11,534 bases of DNA from Conidiobolus incongruus B7586 (Eukaryota; Entomophthoromycota; Entomophthoromycetes; Entomophthorales; Conidiobolaceae): contig JNEM01017070.1 of NCBI GenBank assembly GCA_000697335.1, positions 1 through 11,534 of the forward strand. The letters are read 5' to 3'. The notes under the pieces are model-generated. The model was not told where the DNA came from, made no database searches, and saw only the letters and a list, made by a program, of their open reading frames with translations. A program made the translations under genes and the position numbers. Positions 1 through 8,316 of this stretch are shown piece after piece; positions within the stretch are counted from its first letter, which is position 1, and each line of letters begins with the position of its first letter.

Positions 1-925
1 TAAGATTAAGAAAGAAATTATTTAAAATATATCAAACCTTCAAAAATAAATTTCAATTGCTATTTTTTTAATTATTAATAAAACAAAAAAATATATTGAA
101 AATTATATTTTTATTTTAGTTAAAAAATAATCAAAATATTTTAATATTAGCTATATAAGTATTTTATATATATTAAAATTTAAATTAAAATTAATTAATA
201 AAATATAATATAAATACCTTATAATTTAACTAAAGCTTAAAAAAAGTTAGAGTAGCTATTATTAAATAAAACCTACTAAGATATAGTTAGAAACTAAAAC
301 TTTTATAATAAATTATTATATTTAATAAATTTTAAATCTTTTTATATAATTTTTTATTAAAATATAAATTTTAAATATTAAAATTAAGTTAAATTAACCT
401 TTTTTATAAATTCTTTTAAATAAACATTATATTTAATAAGTGAATATTAGTTATAATTATAGATTATAATAATATATGCTATTTTTATTTAATTTTTATA
501 AAAAAATTAATTAGAAATAAATTTTATATTATTTTTTAAATAAAATTAATTTTAATTGGTATTCTCAATATAATTTAAAAACCCTATTATTTTGCATAAT
601 ATTTGTAAAATATATAAAGTTAAAGTTATAAAAAATTTTCTAATTAAAAATAACTAGAAAAAACTATCACATTTGATATATTCTTTAGATTATAATTTAT
701 GTAATTATTATTGTTTTAGGCAATTAAATAACTGGGTTATAAGAAAGAAAATTTAATTAGTTTGTGAAATATCAAATTTTAGTCTTTAATAAAAAAAATA
801 TTTTTTAAATTTTAAAACTTTGCTGAAAATATCACAAAAAGTTATTAGAAATAAAAATAATTATTATTTTTATATTATATAGTTATTTTTACATATTATA
901 TATTAAAATGTTTAATTTTTTTCAA
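1..925. other. A+T-rich intergenic stretch, no gene seen
   Basis: Very A+T-rich sequence made of short A and T runs and broken TA repeats. I saw no frame with a recognisable protein motif and no RNA gene. The 3' end of the decayed transcription factor gene on the minus strand seems to stop near 926, so the boundary is approximate. Older remnants could be present but are beyond recognition by eye. Confidence 0.6.
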
Positions 926-2131
926 TCACAAAAAATTCCCATTATTTAAATTAAAAGTAATAATAGTCTGATAAAAGATTTTTATCAATTTAATATAAAA
1001 ATAAATCTGTTTATTATTTAATAATATCAAATATAATTGGGAATTTATAATATTATTTAATGTAAATAACTAAGGAAATAACATCTGTAAGATTTTATAT
1101 CAAATATATTATTATTTAGTTTTCAATTGCGTGAAAATATTTTTTAGTAAAATGTTCAAAACATATTAATAATATTACTTAAATAGTTTTTCACAAAAAG
1201 GATCTAATATACAAAATTATAAAGTTGGTATATATAAAATATTAAATTCTGTTGATATTGGAATATTTAGCAAAACATCAATAAATATTCTACAATATTT
1301 AAAATTTCTATCTCTTATAAATGATTTTATATTATACTGCAATATAATTATTTTCAGATATAAAATAAAAATATTATGAAATAATATAATATTAATAATT
1401 GATTCAATATGAAAACTTTTGATTAAATTTAAAAATATAAAGGCTCCATTAAATATGGTCCATAATGTATATATCATTTAATCAATTTTTAAAATATTAG
1501 GTTTATTGTTTGAAAGAGTAGATCATATGTGGCAGCGGGAAATTTTCAATTAATAATTAATACAAGTTATCAATTAAAAGGTGGGAGTTAAATAGTTTCA
1601 AATTCGTAGGCCCAAAGAAATTTACTTATATGAGATATTATTAGTGGAAGGGGCCTTAATATCAAAATCCAGTATGATCTCCAAATCAAAATGATATATA
1701 GTTGTCAATAGTTTTTTAATACTATTAGCATATATATATGCCATATACTCTTCAGAAAATATTAATAACTCTGTGAATAAAAACAGGATTTAATTTTTTA
1801 GATTGAGAGGAGTCTATGACGCAATTAAATAGTCATATGTTAACTAAATATTTTTTAATAAAAATAATAGATTATTGATAAGACTTTCATTTGATATGTA
1901 TACTAGGTATAGATGAGCTAAAAATTGTACCCTCCCTAAAATTTTAATCTTATTTATATGTTTGATATTGATAAAAAAATTTGATTGCCCAATAAGAGTT
2001 GAATAATATTTTAAGGTATAAATTAGATCATTTCGAATTAACAAATACGGAGTTGAAAACTATTATATAAATTCAATAGCATAAAAATTGTAGAAAGAAT
2101 GATGTGAAAAATAAAGGTGCATAATTTTTAA
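926..2131 (-). pseudogene. Decayed fungal-specific transcription factor (Fungal_trans / Zn2Cys6 type), relic 1
   Basis: Three long open runs on the minus strand (1844-2044, 1622-1789, 1217-1477) and a fourth at 929-1069 all lie in the same frame, although many in-frame stops separate them. Read in order, the frame resembles the middle homology region of fungal zinc-cluster regulators. It starts with LYFSHHSFYNF near 2116-2084 (family pattern: YF-x-H-x-x-F-P). TPYLLIRN follows near 2053, then GRVQFLAHLYLVY near 1936 (family: the vQaLl-La-y helix). Next is YMAYIYANSIKK near 1744, leading to DFDIKAP at 1669-1649 (family: RR-x-WW-x-iy-x-DR ... D-x-D-x-x-x-P). The C-terminal part is helical. The DNA-binding Cys6 cluster, expected N-terminal, is not visible in 2132-2429, so it is lost or unrecognisable. 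Such proteins are nuclear activators or repressors. The gene is on the P450 strand, about 300 bp past its stop. The match is motif pattern by eye. Confidence 0.55.
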
Positions 2132-2429
2132 TCATAAAAGCTTAATTTTTATTCTTACTCAATCAAATGATTAATTTATAACATAAAATGATGTTGGATA
2201 GTTGATAATAAAAAATAGTATTATTATGAGCAGAATAAATTAATAATGCATGCTAAAATAATTTTTATTAAAAATAATATAAGATCATTAATTTAATAAT
2301 ACTATATTTCTAATAATATAATATATTGATAAAGTTCAAATATTTTATTAATAATATTTTATATATTAGAAACAAAAGGAATTAAAGAGATAACATTGTG
2401 AAATAATGTCACTAGTAGAGTATTATGAT
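2132..2429. other. P450 3' flank, A+T-rich, possible poly(A) signal
   Basis: This stretch lies between the P450 stop codon and the recognisable part of the transcription factor relic. On the minus strand an AATAAA hexamer occurs at 2349-2344, about 80 nt past the stop, and could serve as a poly(A) signal, but in such A+T-rich DNA the hexamer is expected by chance. I saw no Cys-rich zinc cluster. Confidence 0.3.
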
Positions 2430-3938
2430 TTAAACTCTTCTAGATACCTTGAGTCTGAAACGATTTTCTTTAGGCTTAATAACCAATTTAAAAACTGGAG
2501 TAAGTACAGTATCAACCATTTCAAATTTAAAATGTCTGACTAAATTGGTCAGTACCAAATACATCTCATGCCAAGCTAAATCTCTTCCAATGCAAGAACG
2601 GGGGCCTAAACCAAATCCCATCAATTTAGCTTTGTTAGTTTCACGGTCTTCGCCCAACCAGCGGTTTATATTAAATTCTCTTGGGTTTTCCCAGTAAGCG
2701 GGATCGTTGTGCTGAGCATAAACATCAAATGTAACGGGTGTCTAATAATTTTATAATCAATAAACCTGTAATTTTAAATTGACTAAAATATTTACCTTGG
2801 CTGGAAGATAATGACCATCAATTGTTATCCCACCCTCTGGAACTTCACGTGGGAAAGGTCCAACAGCGACGGGGTGCATCCTTATACTTTCTAAAATAAC
2901 AGCTTCTAAATATTTTAGATCGTTTTTGACGGCATCAACTGAAATAGGTTCATTAAGATTAGGGAATCGCTCCAAAATTTCTTTCTCAACCAATTGATAA
3001 ACTTTAGGGTGCTTAAGCAATTCGTAAAAAGCCCATGTAAGGGTAATTGCTGTAGTATCCATTCCAGCAAATAACAAAAGTAAACATTCGTCAACAATCT
3101 CCAAATCCGTCAAAGTAGCACCAGTTTCTTGATCTACAGCATCGATCAAACTTTGCAAAATATCATTATGAATTTCATTTGAGTTTCTACGATGTTGAAT
3201 ATTTTCAAGGATAATAGGTTTGAATAAGGTTTCTATTGGCATTTTGACGCGCTGGTAGAATGGGACTAACAATCTTAAAAACACAACCCTTTCTGTTCTA
3301 GTAAAATGATCGATGTAATATAATGCTTTCTTATAGTCCCATGTAGTATTCAAAGAGGTACCTAATACTAATTCACCAATAACATCCAATGTCGTGCAAT
3401 GGAAGAGGTGGTAGAAGTCAAACTCGGTATCGGGCTCTTTATCAATAATAGAATACAGGTATTGGACTAAACTCTCGCTACCAGCTTTGTAAATAGCAGA
3501 TTCCATAGCATTTAAAGACTTGTTGCTGAAAGCTGGTGAGATCAACTTCTTCCTACTAGAGTGGAAGTCTTTGTCGACAGTTGAAAACATATTAGGTGCA
3601 ATGGCAATAAATAGATTATAGAACGATTCCGATTTTTTAAACTTGTGAGTTAAAAAGTGCTTGCGACACTCCAAGCTGTGAATAAGCACATAATTACCAT
3701 CCAAATTTACCACATTTCCATACTTCTGAACGAGTTCGAGATTATTAGCCGGGTTTCCAATAGCAACATTATACCAATAATTTAAATAGTGCAACAATGC
3801 ATTGTTATCCCTAGGTATGTTTTTTAATGGACCCATATAGTAAGGGTATATAATTTTGGAATATAAAATATAAAGGATTAAAGCAGATATCAAACAACCT
3901 ACTATACCAAAGGAAGGTGTTAAAGTGATTAATTCCAT
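2430..3938 (-). CDS. Microsomal cytochrome P450 monooxygenase, two exons, 484 residues
   Basis: Join 3938-2796 and 2741-2430 on the minus strand; both exon lengths are multiples of three, giving 381 + 103 residues. Residues about 8-30 form a hydrophobic ER anchor. HSSRKK at 126-131 suits the C-helix. AGMDTT (291-296) is the I-helix oxygen-activation motif, and ESIR (350-353) is the K-helix ExxR. PREFNINRW (401-409) is the PERF/xRW region. FGLGPRSCIG (424-433) is the heme-binding loop with Cys431 as thiolate ligand. All hallmark residues are present and the length is normal, so it should be active. As a class II enzyme it would take electrons from NADPH-P450 reductase and hydroxylate a lipophilic substrate, which cannot be deduced. 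Codons favour A/T endings. The ATG is the first in frame, directly precedes the anchor, and has G at +4. The fungal CYP family is not assigned. Without splicing, the first exon would run into intron and stop after 12 foreign residues. Confidence 0.95.
2742..2795 (-). other. 54-nt spliceosomal intron in the P450 gene
   Basis: On the minus strand the donor is AAG|GTAAAT (G of GT at 2795) and the acceptor is ATTATTAG| (G at 2742). The intron is phase 0 and joins ...HYLPAK to TPVTFDVYAQ, restoring the expected P450 sequence between the beta-sheet region and the PERF motif. TTGAT, about 14 nt before the acceptor AG, is a plausible branch site. An earlier TTACAG would give a 30-nt intron and does not give the family sequence. 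Confidence 0.92.
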
Positions 3939-4021
3939 TGATGTTAATTGTTATAAGGAAGCTTTATAAAGATTATTATTGTATCGAAACTTTAATTGAC
4001 TATCTGAAACTCATAAGCCTA

Positions 4022-4029
4022 TTTATATA
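4022..4029 (-). promoter_or_regulatory. TATA-like box, proximal (TATATAAA)
   Basis: TATATAAA on the minus strand, about 85 nt upstream of the P450 ATG. A start site some 30 nt downstream would leave a leader near 50 nt. This matches the TATAWAWR consensus, but chance matches are common in this base composition. Confidence 0.4.
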
Positions 4030-4083
4030 TTCATATTTAGCCTTTGTCGGCTAATAACAACCATAAGTAACATGAACCAACTC

Positions 4084-4091
4084 CTTTTATA
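4084..4091 (-). promoter_or_regulatory. TATA-like box, distal (TATAAAAG)
   Basis: TATAAAAG on the minus strand, about 146 nt upstream of the P450 ATG. It lies just downstream, in the direction of transcription, of a local GC-rich patch (4097-4147), an arrangement typical of an upstream element followed by a TATA box. It competes with the proximal candidate. Confidence 0.4.
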
Positions 4092-4096
4092 AATTT

Positions 4097-4147
4097 GACC
4101 GGTTAAGGTCCCCACCCCCAGAAAATTCTGTTGACAGGAGCTCTCCT
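4097..4147 (-). promoter_or_regulatory. GC-rich upstream patch with inverted repeats and a G tract
   Basis: Within otherwise A+T-rich DNA this patch holds three distinct elements. GACC-GGTTAA-GGTC (4097-4110) is a 4-bp inverted repeat. GGGGGTGGGG (minus strand, 4119-4110) contains GTGGGG, which fits the SYGGRG consensus of Mig1/CreA-type zinc fingers. AGGAG-CT-CTCCT (4136-4147) is a 5-bp inverted repeat centred on GAGCTC. Its position behind a TATA-like box suggests an upstream activating or repressing region for the P450. No binding protein can be named with confidence. Confidence 0.35.
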
Positions 4148-4275
4148 CACAGTTTATTTGTCACAAATAGTTATTTTGATTTATAAATTGAAAATAATAT
4201 GATTTCTTCAAAATAAAATATAACTCCATTAAAGAAATATTTATTAGAAATAATATGATTGAGTTTTATATTGAA

Positions 4276-5023
4276 AATTTAATGTGAATCATAATTCGTA
4301 TTTACTTACTGACTCCTTAATTTCCGACATCTATCTGAATTCCAATTTTAACGGTTTCACCATGAGTGAAATCCTGAACAATCCAATCCAGTTCTCAGCT
4401 AAGCAGAAGTCTTTGTGATCACTACCTGGGCCAACTCCTTGTCAACAGCTCTAATCTATAATAGTGAGTTACACACACCTTTTTCACTATTCTTATTATC
4501 AGCTCAAAATCTCCTCCAGGTTCCCCAAATTAAACTTAAAATAAAGTAGTCTAAATCTAATTTTGATTAATAAATTAACTTATTTTAGCCAATGAACTTA
4601 CTCTAATTGATTAACGTGGCCTAGCACCCCTAGAGTCGAATGTTTGCAATTTCGCTGGGCAGCCAGCTGGTCCAGCACTCTCTCCTCATCATTAGCGAAC
4701 TGATCAAAACCATATTGATGTGCTTGCTTCGTCAAGTCTCATCTATAACCTTTTCTGAATCCTTGATTACCGCATATATCAATGTATTTTGCAAATCTGA
4801 TTATATATCAAGTCTATAATAACAATATTTTTTATATAAATTAATCAATCATAATGTCGAAAAAGGATTCATAAACTACGTAGGGGCTTTTATTGCCTCA
4901 AAATTAACATTAATCTACCGTGATTACCTTCAAAAATTATAGACATCTGACCAATTTGAATTTTTCTAACAATATGATACAATCCACTTCAAAGATACAT
5001 AATCCATTCAAGATTACAATAAT
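4276..5023 (-). pseudogene. Unidentified decayed gene (coding-like, GC-richer block)
   Basis: Base composition rises clearly here, above all at 4330-4760. On the minus strand one frame keeps several open runs: NFDTIYIIVILNG near 5023, GNKSPYVVYESFFDIMID near 4898, and a 46-codon run from 4738 to 4599 that includes DLTKQAHQYGFDQFANDEER. Further runs include LGNLEEILS and LAENWIGLF. Hand count in 4630-4740 gives more G+C at minus-strand first codon positions than at third, as expected for coding in an A+T-rich genome; the plus-strand reading shows the reverse. A GTAAGT follows the 46-codon run and may be a fossil donor site. I do not recognise the family. The plus strand of the same DNA also has long open runs that look like membrane helices, so the strand is not certain. 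It lies directly upstream of the P450 promoter. Confidence 0.38.
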
Positions 5024-5244
5024 ATATATCGTATCAAAATTTTTCTAACTATATTTTATATAATATTTAGTAGTATATTAACATATTTGGAAGAATTTAA
5101 CTAAAATTCATTAGTTTCAAATATCACTCTATTCACTAGTCAAAACATAATGTATCACATTGCAGTCAATTTATAATGATCATATGTATACATTAGTAAT
5201 AAAATCAAATTTTTAATTTTAGTATATTGCCATTTAGAGAGCAT

Positions 5245-6387
5245 TGATATTTTTTAATAAAGTCGAATCACAATATCATATGGATTTAATAAAATATTTT
5301 TGAATTCGATTAATGATAAAATCAATATTTCTAGGTATTAAATTTAAAATATATCTGCGTATTGTAATTTGCACCAACATTGTAAAACCTGATTAATAAA
5401 AGCTAAACTAAAAAATTCACTTACAATATTTGAACAATTATCATATGAACAACAAATTGTAATTTTATAATTTATCAATTTTGATTGAAAATAATTGCAA
5501 AACTTAATAACAAAATTTAGTTATATTTTATATCAAGTTTTGAAATATATATATTTCAATATTGAAAATAATTGCTATAATAAAGGGATTCAACAAATAT
5601 GTATGCGCATCACATTTAATCAATTTGAGAATACTTCGAATATATTTCATTAAATCCCTTTTAATTACCAATTCAATATGAAGATAAAAAATATTCTATA
5701 ATGATTAAAAGTATTATTGAATTTGGATTTTGTTCAATTAATCAACTATTTATCAAATATATGCTTTCCAATTTAACCATTTCTATATTAATGATATCTA
5801 GACTCAATATTAAATTAAAAATTCTATCAAAGGTCCATGTCACTATAATTAATATATTTTTACATAGGTATTTTAATTTAAATTTTACTATAAAATACTA
5901 ATATTAGAACTAAATGCTAATAGAACAGCTTACATTTATATAACAATAATGTGACTAACACATTATATATCGATTATCGTATTATAAAATATATTTTCTT
6001 AGATCATCGCAATAATATTGAGTCCATAAATTTAACTTTTCAATTCAACACTACATATAAATAATATATAAAATCTAAATATTTCAAATTCAATATATTG
6101 AGTGAATATTGAAATCTTTACCTTATTTTAAAGTTATTAAATTTAATCTTTAGTTTTTTGAATGTATTGTACTATTTTTATAATTTTTTTAATATATATA
6201 TATATCAATTATATGGCTTTACTTAGAATCTCTTTAATTCTTAAACAGAAAATTATTATATTTGATCAATCATTTAAAATATTTCTCTAGTTATTTAGAA
6301 AATATGCAAAATCTAAAAAATTCAATAGTTAAATTATCCATATATAGAGCAAAGGATAAAACAACAATAATTAATTTAATGTTTTAA
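5245..6387 (+). pseudogene. Decayed fungal-specific transcription factor (Fungal_trans type), relic 2
   Basis: One plus-strand frame, interrupted by some tens of stops, carries the order of elements expected of the fungal transcription factor middle homology region. YFLIKSNHN begins at 5248 (family: YF-x-x-x-N/H), and NIFEFD lies near 5293. RDSTNMYAHHI at 5584-5616 and EYFEYISLNPF at 5629-5661 fit the DR-x-x-x-xx-GRP-x-x-I ... D-x-x-x-LP segment. LPIQYEDKKYS follows at 5665. KVHVTIINIFLHRYF at 5830-5874 fits the conserved H-x-x-Y...LHR-x-F helix. A 49-codon open run at 6238-6384 (LNRKLLYLINHLKYFSSYL) suits the helical C-terminus. The only long open frame in it, 5701-5901, is thus a fragment of a larger dead gene, not a small gene. 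No zinc cluster is readable upstream. It points away from the P450. Assignment is by pattern, without alignment. Confidence 0.48.
5540..5559. repeat. 20-bp perfect palindrome
   Basis: TTGAAATATATATATTTCAA is its own reverse complement. It lies inside transcription factor relic 2. In A+T-rich DNA such palindromes arise easily; no function is implied. Confidence 0.7.
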
Positions 6388-6411
6388 CGAAGATGTATGT
6401 CAAATATTATG

Positions 6412-7113
6412 TAAATCTTCATATATTGAAATATATATAGTTTTTCTATCACTATTAGTATTTTGGTTAACTTATTATATTATATTATTTTGAGTATTGA
6501 AGTTGATTATCAAAAATCCTTAGTAATTAGTATATTAAGGTTTGTATAAAAAAGTATAACAACCTTAAAGATATATTAAAAATTAAAATTGATATATGAG
6601 TATCCGAATATCATTAATATATTTCATTTTAACTTATAATCTAACATATTGATATAAGTCTATATATATATCCTAATACAATTTAGATATTTATCCTTGA
6701 TTTTTTTGCCTAAATATATTTTAATTTATTATTAATACAAAAATATCTTTTATTTTCCAAATATGTCAATGTATATCTTTAATTGGAACCATTAAGAATC
6801 TTATTATTTTCTTTAGGATCTTTTGATATATATCAATAAAAATATTTTTAGTAATATTTACATTCTTTCTATATTAATAAGTATATTTTATACTGCTTTT
6901 TAAATATACCTAATAATTCAAAAAATAATTTTCAATACCTAAATCTAATATTATTTTATGAATCAATATTATTTCACTAATTTCAAAACTATTTGAAATA
7001 TTAGTAAGCAATGTAGTAATTCATCATTACCAATATATAATAAAACTTCCTTGGATAACCTCAACAAAAAACAGAATTACTTAAAATCAAAAAGTTTCAA
7101 ACTTAATTCAAGT
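6412..7113 (+). pseudogene. Possible decayed seven-helix (class A GPCR-like) receptor
   Basis: The plus frame shared with relic 2 and with the transposase start has about a dozen stops in some 230 codons here, clearly fewer than expected for such A+T-rich DNA. It reads as hydrophobic blocks. ITISILVNLLYYIILSI near 6448-6498 resembles helix 1 with its conserved Asn. FRYLSLIFLPKYILI near 6682-6726 resembles the DRY motif and following loop, 72 codons further on (about 80 in rhodopsin-like receptors). NIYILSILISIFYTAF, up to 6900, could be helix 5. Helices 6 and 7 are not seen, and a mariner relic begins at the 3' side, so the gene may have been cut by it. A+T-rich noise also yields Ile/Leu/Phe/Tyr-rich readings, so this is tentative. 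Confidence 0.28.
6535..6568. repeat. Imperfect inverted repeat (hairpin), 14-bp arms
   Basis: Arms at 6535-6548 and 6555-6568 pair at 12 of 14 positions around a 6-nt A-rich loop. It lies between relic 2 and the transposon. It could fold as a stem, but I see no T run or gene end that would make it a terminator. Confidence 0.55.
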
Positions 7114-7122
7114 TAAATAAAG

Positions 7123-8049
7123 AGCATTTATCAAATATCATACTATGCAAAGGATTCTATATCAATTATTCACAAATTTCTACAAGTAGTTACTGGTGGG
7201 AAAATGCTTTTAAAATGTAATATTGCGAACTGGCTTAGTCAACTCAAAAGCTGGAAGATCTGAAATAAAAACTTATTTTATTCAAGCTATTTTCAATTTA
7301 TTAATAACTAAAAAAACAAAATTGAGAAATATTTTAGATATCACTTATATAGCTTAGCAGAATAAATAGCATGAACTTTATATATTAAGTTTAACTCTAT
7401 TACTATTGCACTAAAAGGTGATTTAAAATCAGTTAACAAATTAGGACTATTAGTAACTTATAATTTAACCAATGATTAAATAAATGAAAGAGAAAACAAA
7501 GCTGATATAAATTTATATTAATATAACTCTTAGGAAGATATACTAAAAAGAATTATTGTAATAGATGAATTATGAATATTAGTATATGGTCTTTTACCAA
7601 GAAATAAAAGTAATGCTTGAATTGAAAAATCAAAAGCATTTTTATAAATTCCAAATAAAGTTTATATAAGAAATATAAAGTTCATATTAGGCATAATTAT
7701 TAATAATAAACTAATCCGACACTAATTACTAATCCAAATATATTAAAAGAGTAAAATATATTTTGAAGGTTTAAAAACCAATATTACAAATTGTTATAAC
7801 AATTTTCAATTAAAAAATATATAATTTATATTACTTTTATCAATATAATATAGCTCAAATTATCAAGAAATTATCCATTGAAAAGAATTGATTTTTATTA
7901 CTATGTCCATTATACTCAGCAAATATGAATCTTTGTGATATTGCTTGTTTTGTCAAGTTACAGAATTTAATTCAGAGAAAGATATTTGATAATATTAAAA
8001 ATTTATATTTCAAAATTATTAATTTTGAAGATATTATCAAGACCAAATA
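7123..8049 (+). mobile_element. Dead mariner-family (Tc1/mariner, D,D34D-type) transposase relic
   Basis: A plus-strand frame from 7123 to about 7727 and a second from about 7829 to 8049 read as a mariner transposase. The N-terminal HTH region is visible (IIHKFLQVVTGG, then NIANWLSQLKS up to 7251). The second HTH and linker follow: LAE...KLGLLVTYNLTND, near the family's KxGxWVPHxLTE, then INER. Catalytic D1 lies in IIVIDEL (Asp codon 7564-7566; family TGDEKW). Catalytic region 2 is FYQYNIAQ near 7835-7858, where the HDNA Asp is Tyr (7844-7846). Region 3 is PLYSANMNLCD (7907-7939; family PPYSPDLxPxD), followed by CFVKLQNLIQRKIFD. There are about ten in-frame stops and at least one net frame change between the two parts. 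D2-D3 spacing is 30 residues instead of 34, so four codons are missing. I could not find terminal inverted repeats; element ends are unknown. It cannot make transposase. Confidence 0.85.
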
Positions 8050-8316
8050 AATATGAATTGACATGTGGTTCAGGGAGCCACAAATAATGTTCCCCTATGG
8101 TTTTAAATACACGAAAAGTCATTATAACTGTCAGAATCTTATATTTAAATTTATTCTTACTAACAATTGAAAATCCTAGAATATTACAAAAAAGTGTTAA
8201 TACAAGTAGTAAAATGTAGAGCGTCATATATAATCCTAGAGGAAGCAATGGAAGGTTAAGGTTGAGCTTATCAGGTATACTAGATGTGGATGTATTAAAG
8301 AACCAATTCCATATTA
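8003..8316 (-). pseudogene. Unidentified membrane-protein-like gene fragment
   Basis: The minus strand is open for 104 codons from a stop just above 8316 to TAA at 8003, long for this A+T-rich DNA. By hand count G+C is about 35% at first and 25% at third codon positions, as in real coding sequence here. The reading begins with a possible glycosylation site (NTST), then a hydrophobic span LPLGLYMTLYILLLVLTLF, a basic turn SKNKFKYK, a second hydrophobic stretch and LWLPEPHVNSYLFGLDN. The first ATG in frame is at 8227, inside the hydrophobic span, so the true start lies elsewhere or upstream of an intron. A short same-strand ORF, 8489-8436 (MEELLTSKHWINKPLFL), could be its first exon. The last about 45 bp overlap the mariner C-terminus in antisense and are probably not part of it. 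Topology resembles the first helices of a multi-pass protein; family unknown. Confidence 0.33.

Noticed and set aside
2449-2697. Plus-strand ORF of 82 codons
   Set aside because: It lies antisense to P450 exon 2, which carries the heme-binding loop; it is a shadow.
2915-3097. Minus-strand ORF of 60 codons in another frame
   Set aside because: It lies within P450 exon 1 in a different frame and has no independent support.
4362-4819. Plus-strand reading as a receptor: ATG with MSEILNNPIQFSAKQKS, then VITTWANSLSTALIYN and LHTPFSLFLLS, which resemble helices 1 and 2 of a class A receptor
   Set aside because: Third-position G+C exceeds first-position G+C on this strand in the right half, opposite to the expectation. 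The readings are in-register antisense of hydrophilic minus-strand sequence, which makes spurious hydrophobic helices. Not excluded for the left half.
5583-5662. 9-bp inverted repeat (AAAGGGATT / AATCCCTTT) as ends of a miniature element
   Set aside because: It is short, has no target-site duplication, and lies inside the frame of relic 2.
5701-5901. Small plus-strand ORF of 66 codons as a separate gene
   Set aside because: The frame continues on both sides through stops with transcription factor motifs, so it is treated as part of relic 2.
7860-7965. Minus-strand reading with LTKQA similar to DLTKQA at 4738, suggesting a repeated gene
   Set aside because: The plus strand here is clearly the mariner catalytic region 3, so the minus reading is a shadow. 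The shared 18-nt similarity is too short.
7123-8049. TGA read as Trp (alternative genetic code or mitochondrial DNA)
   Set aside because: The P450 uses TGG for Trp and has a spliceosomal intron, and the relic also contains TAA and TAG stops.
926-8049. RIP (repeat-induced point mutation) as the established cause of decay
   Set aside because: RIP is known from Pezizomycotina, and nothing shows this organism belongs there. Single-copy-looking relics show the same trend, so general A+T mutational bias is simpler.
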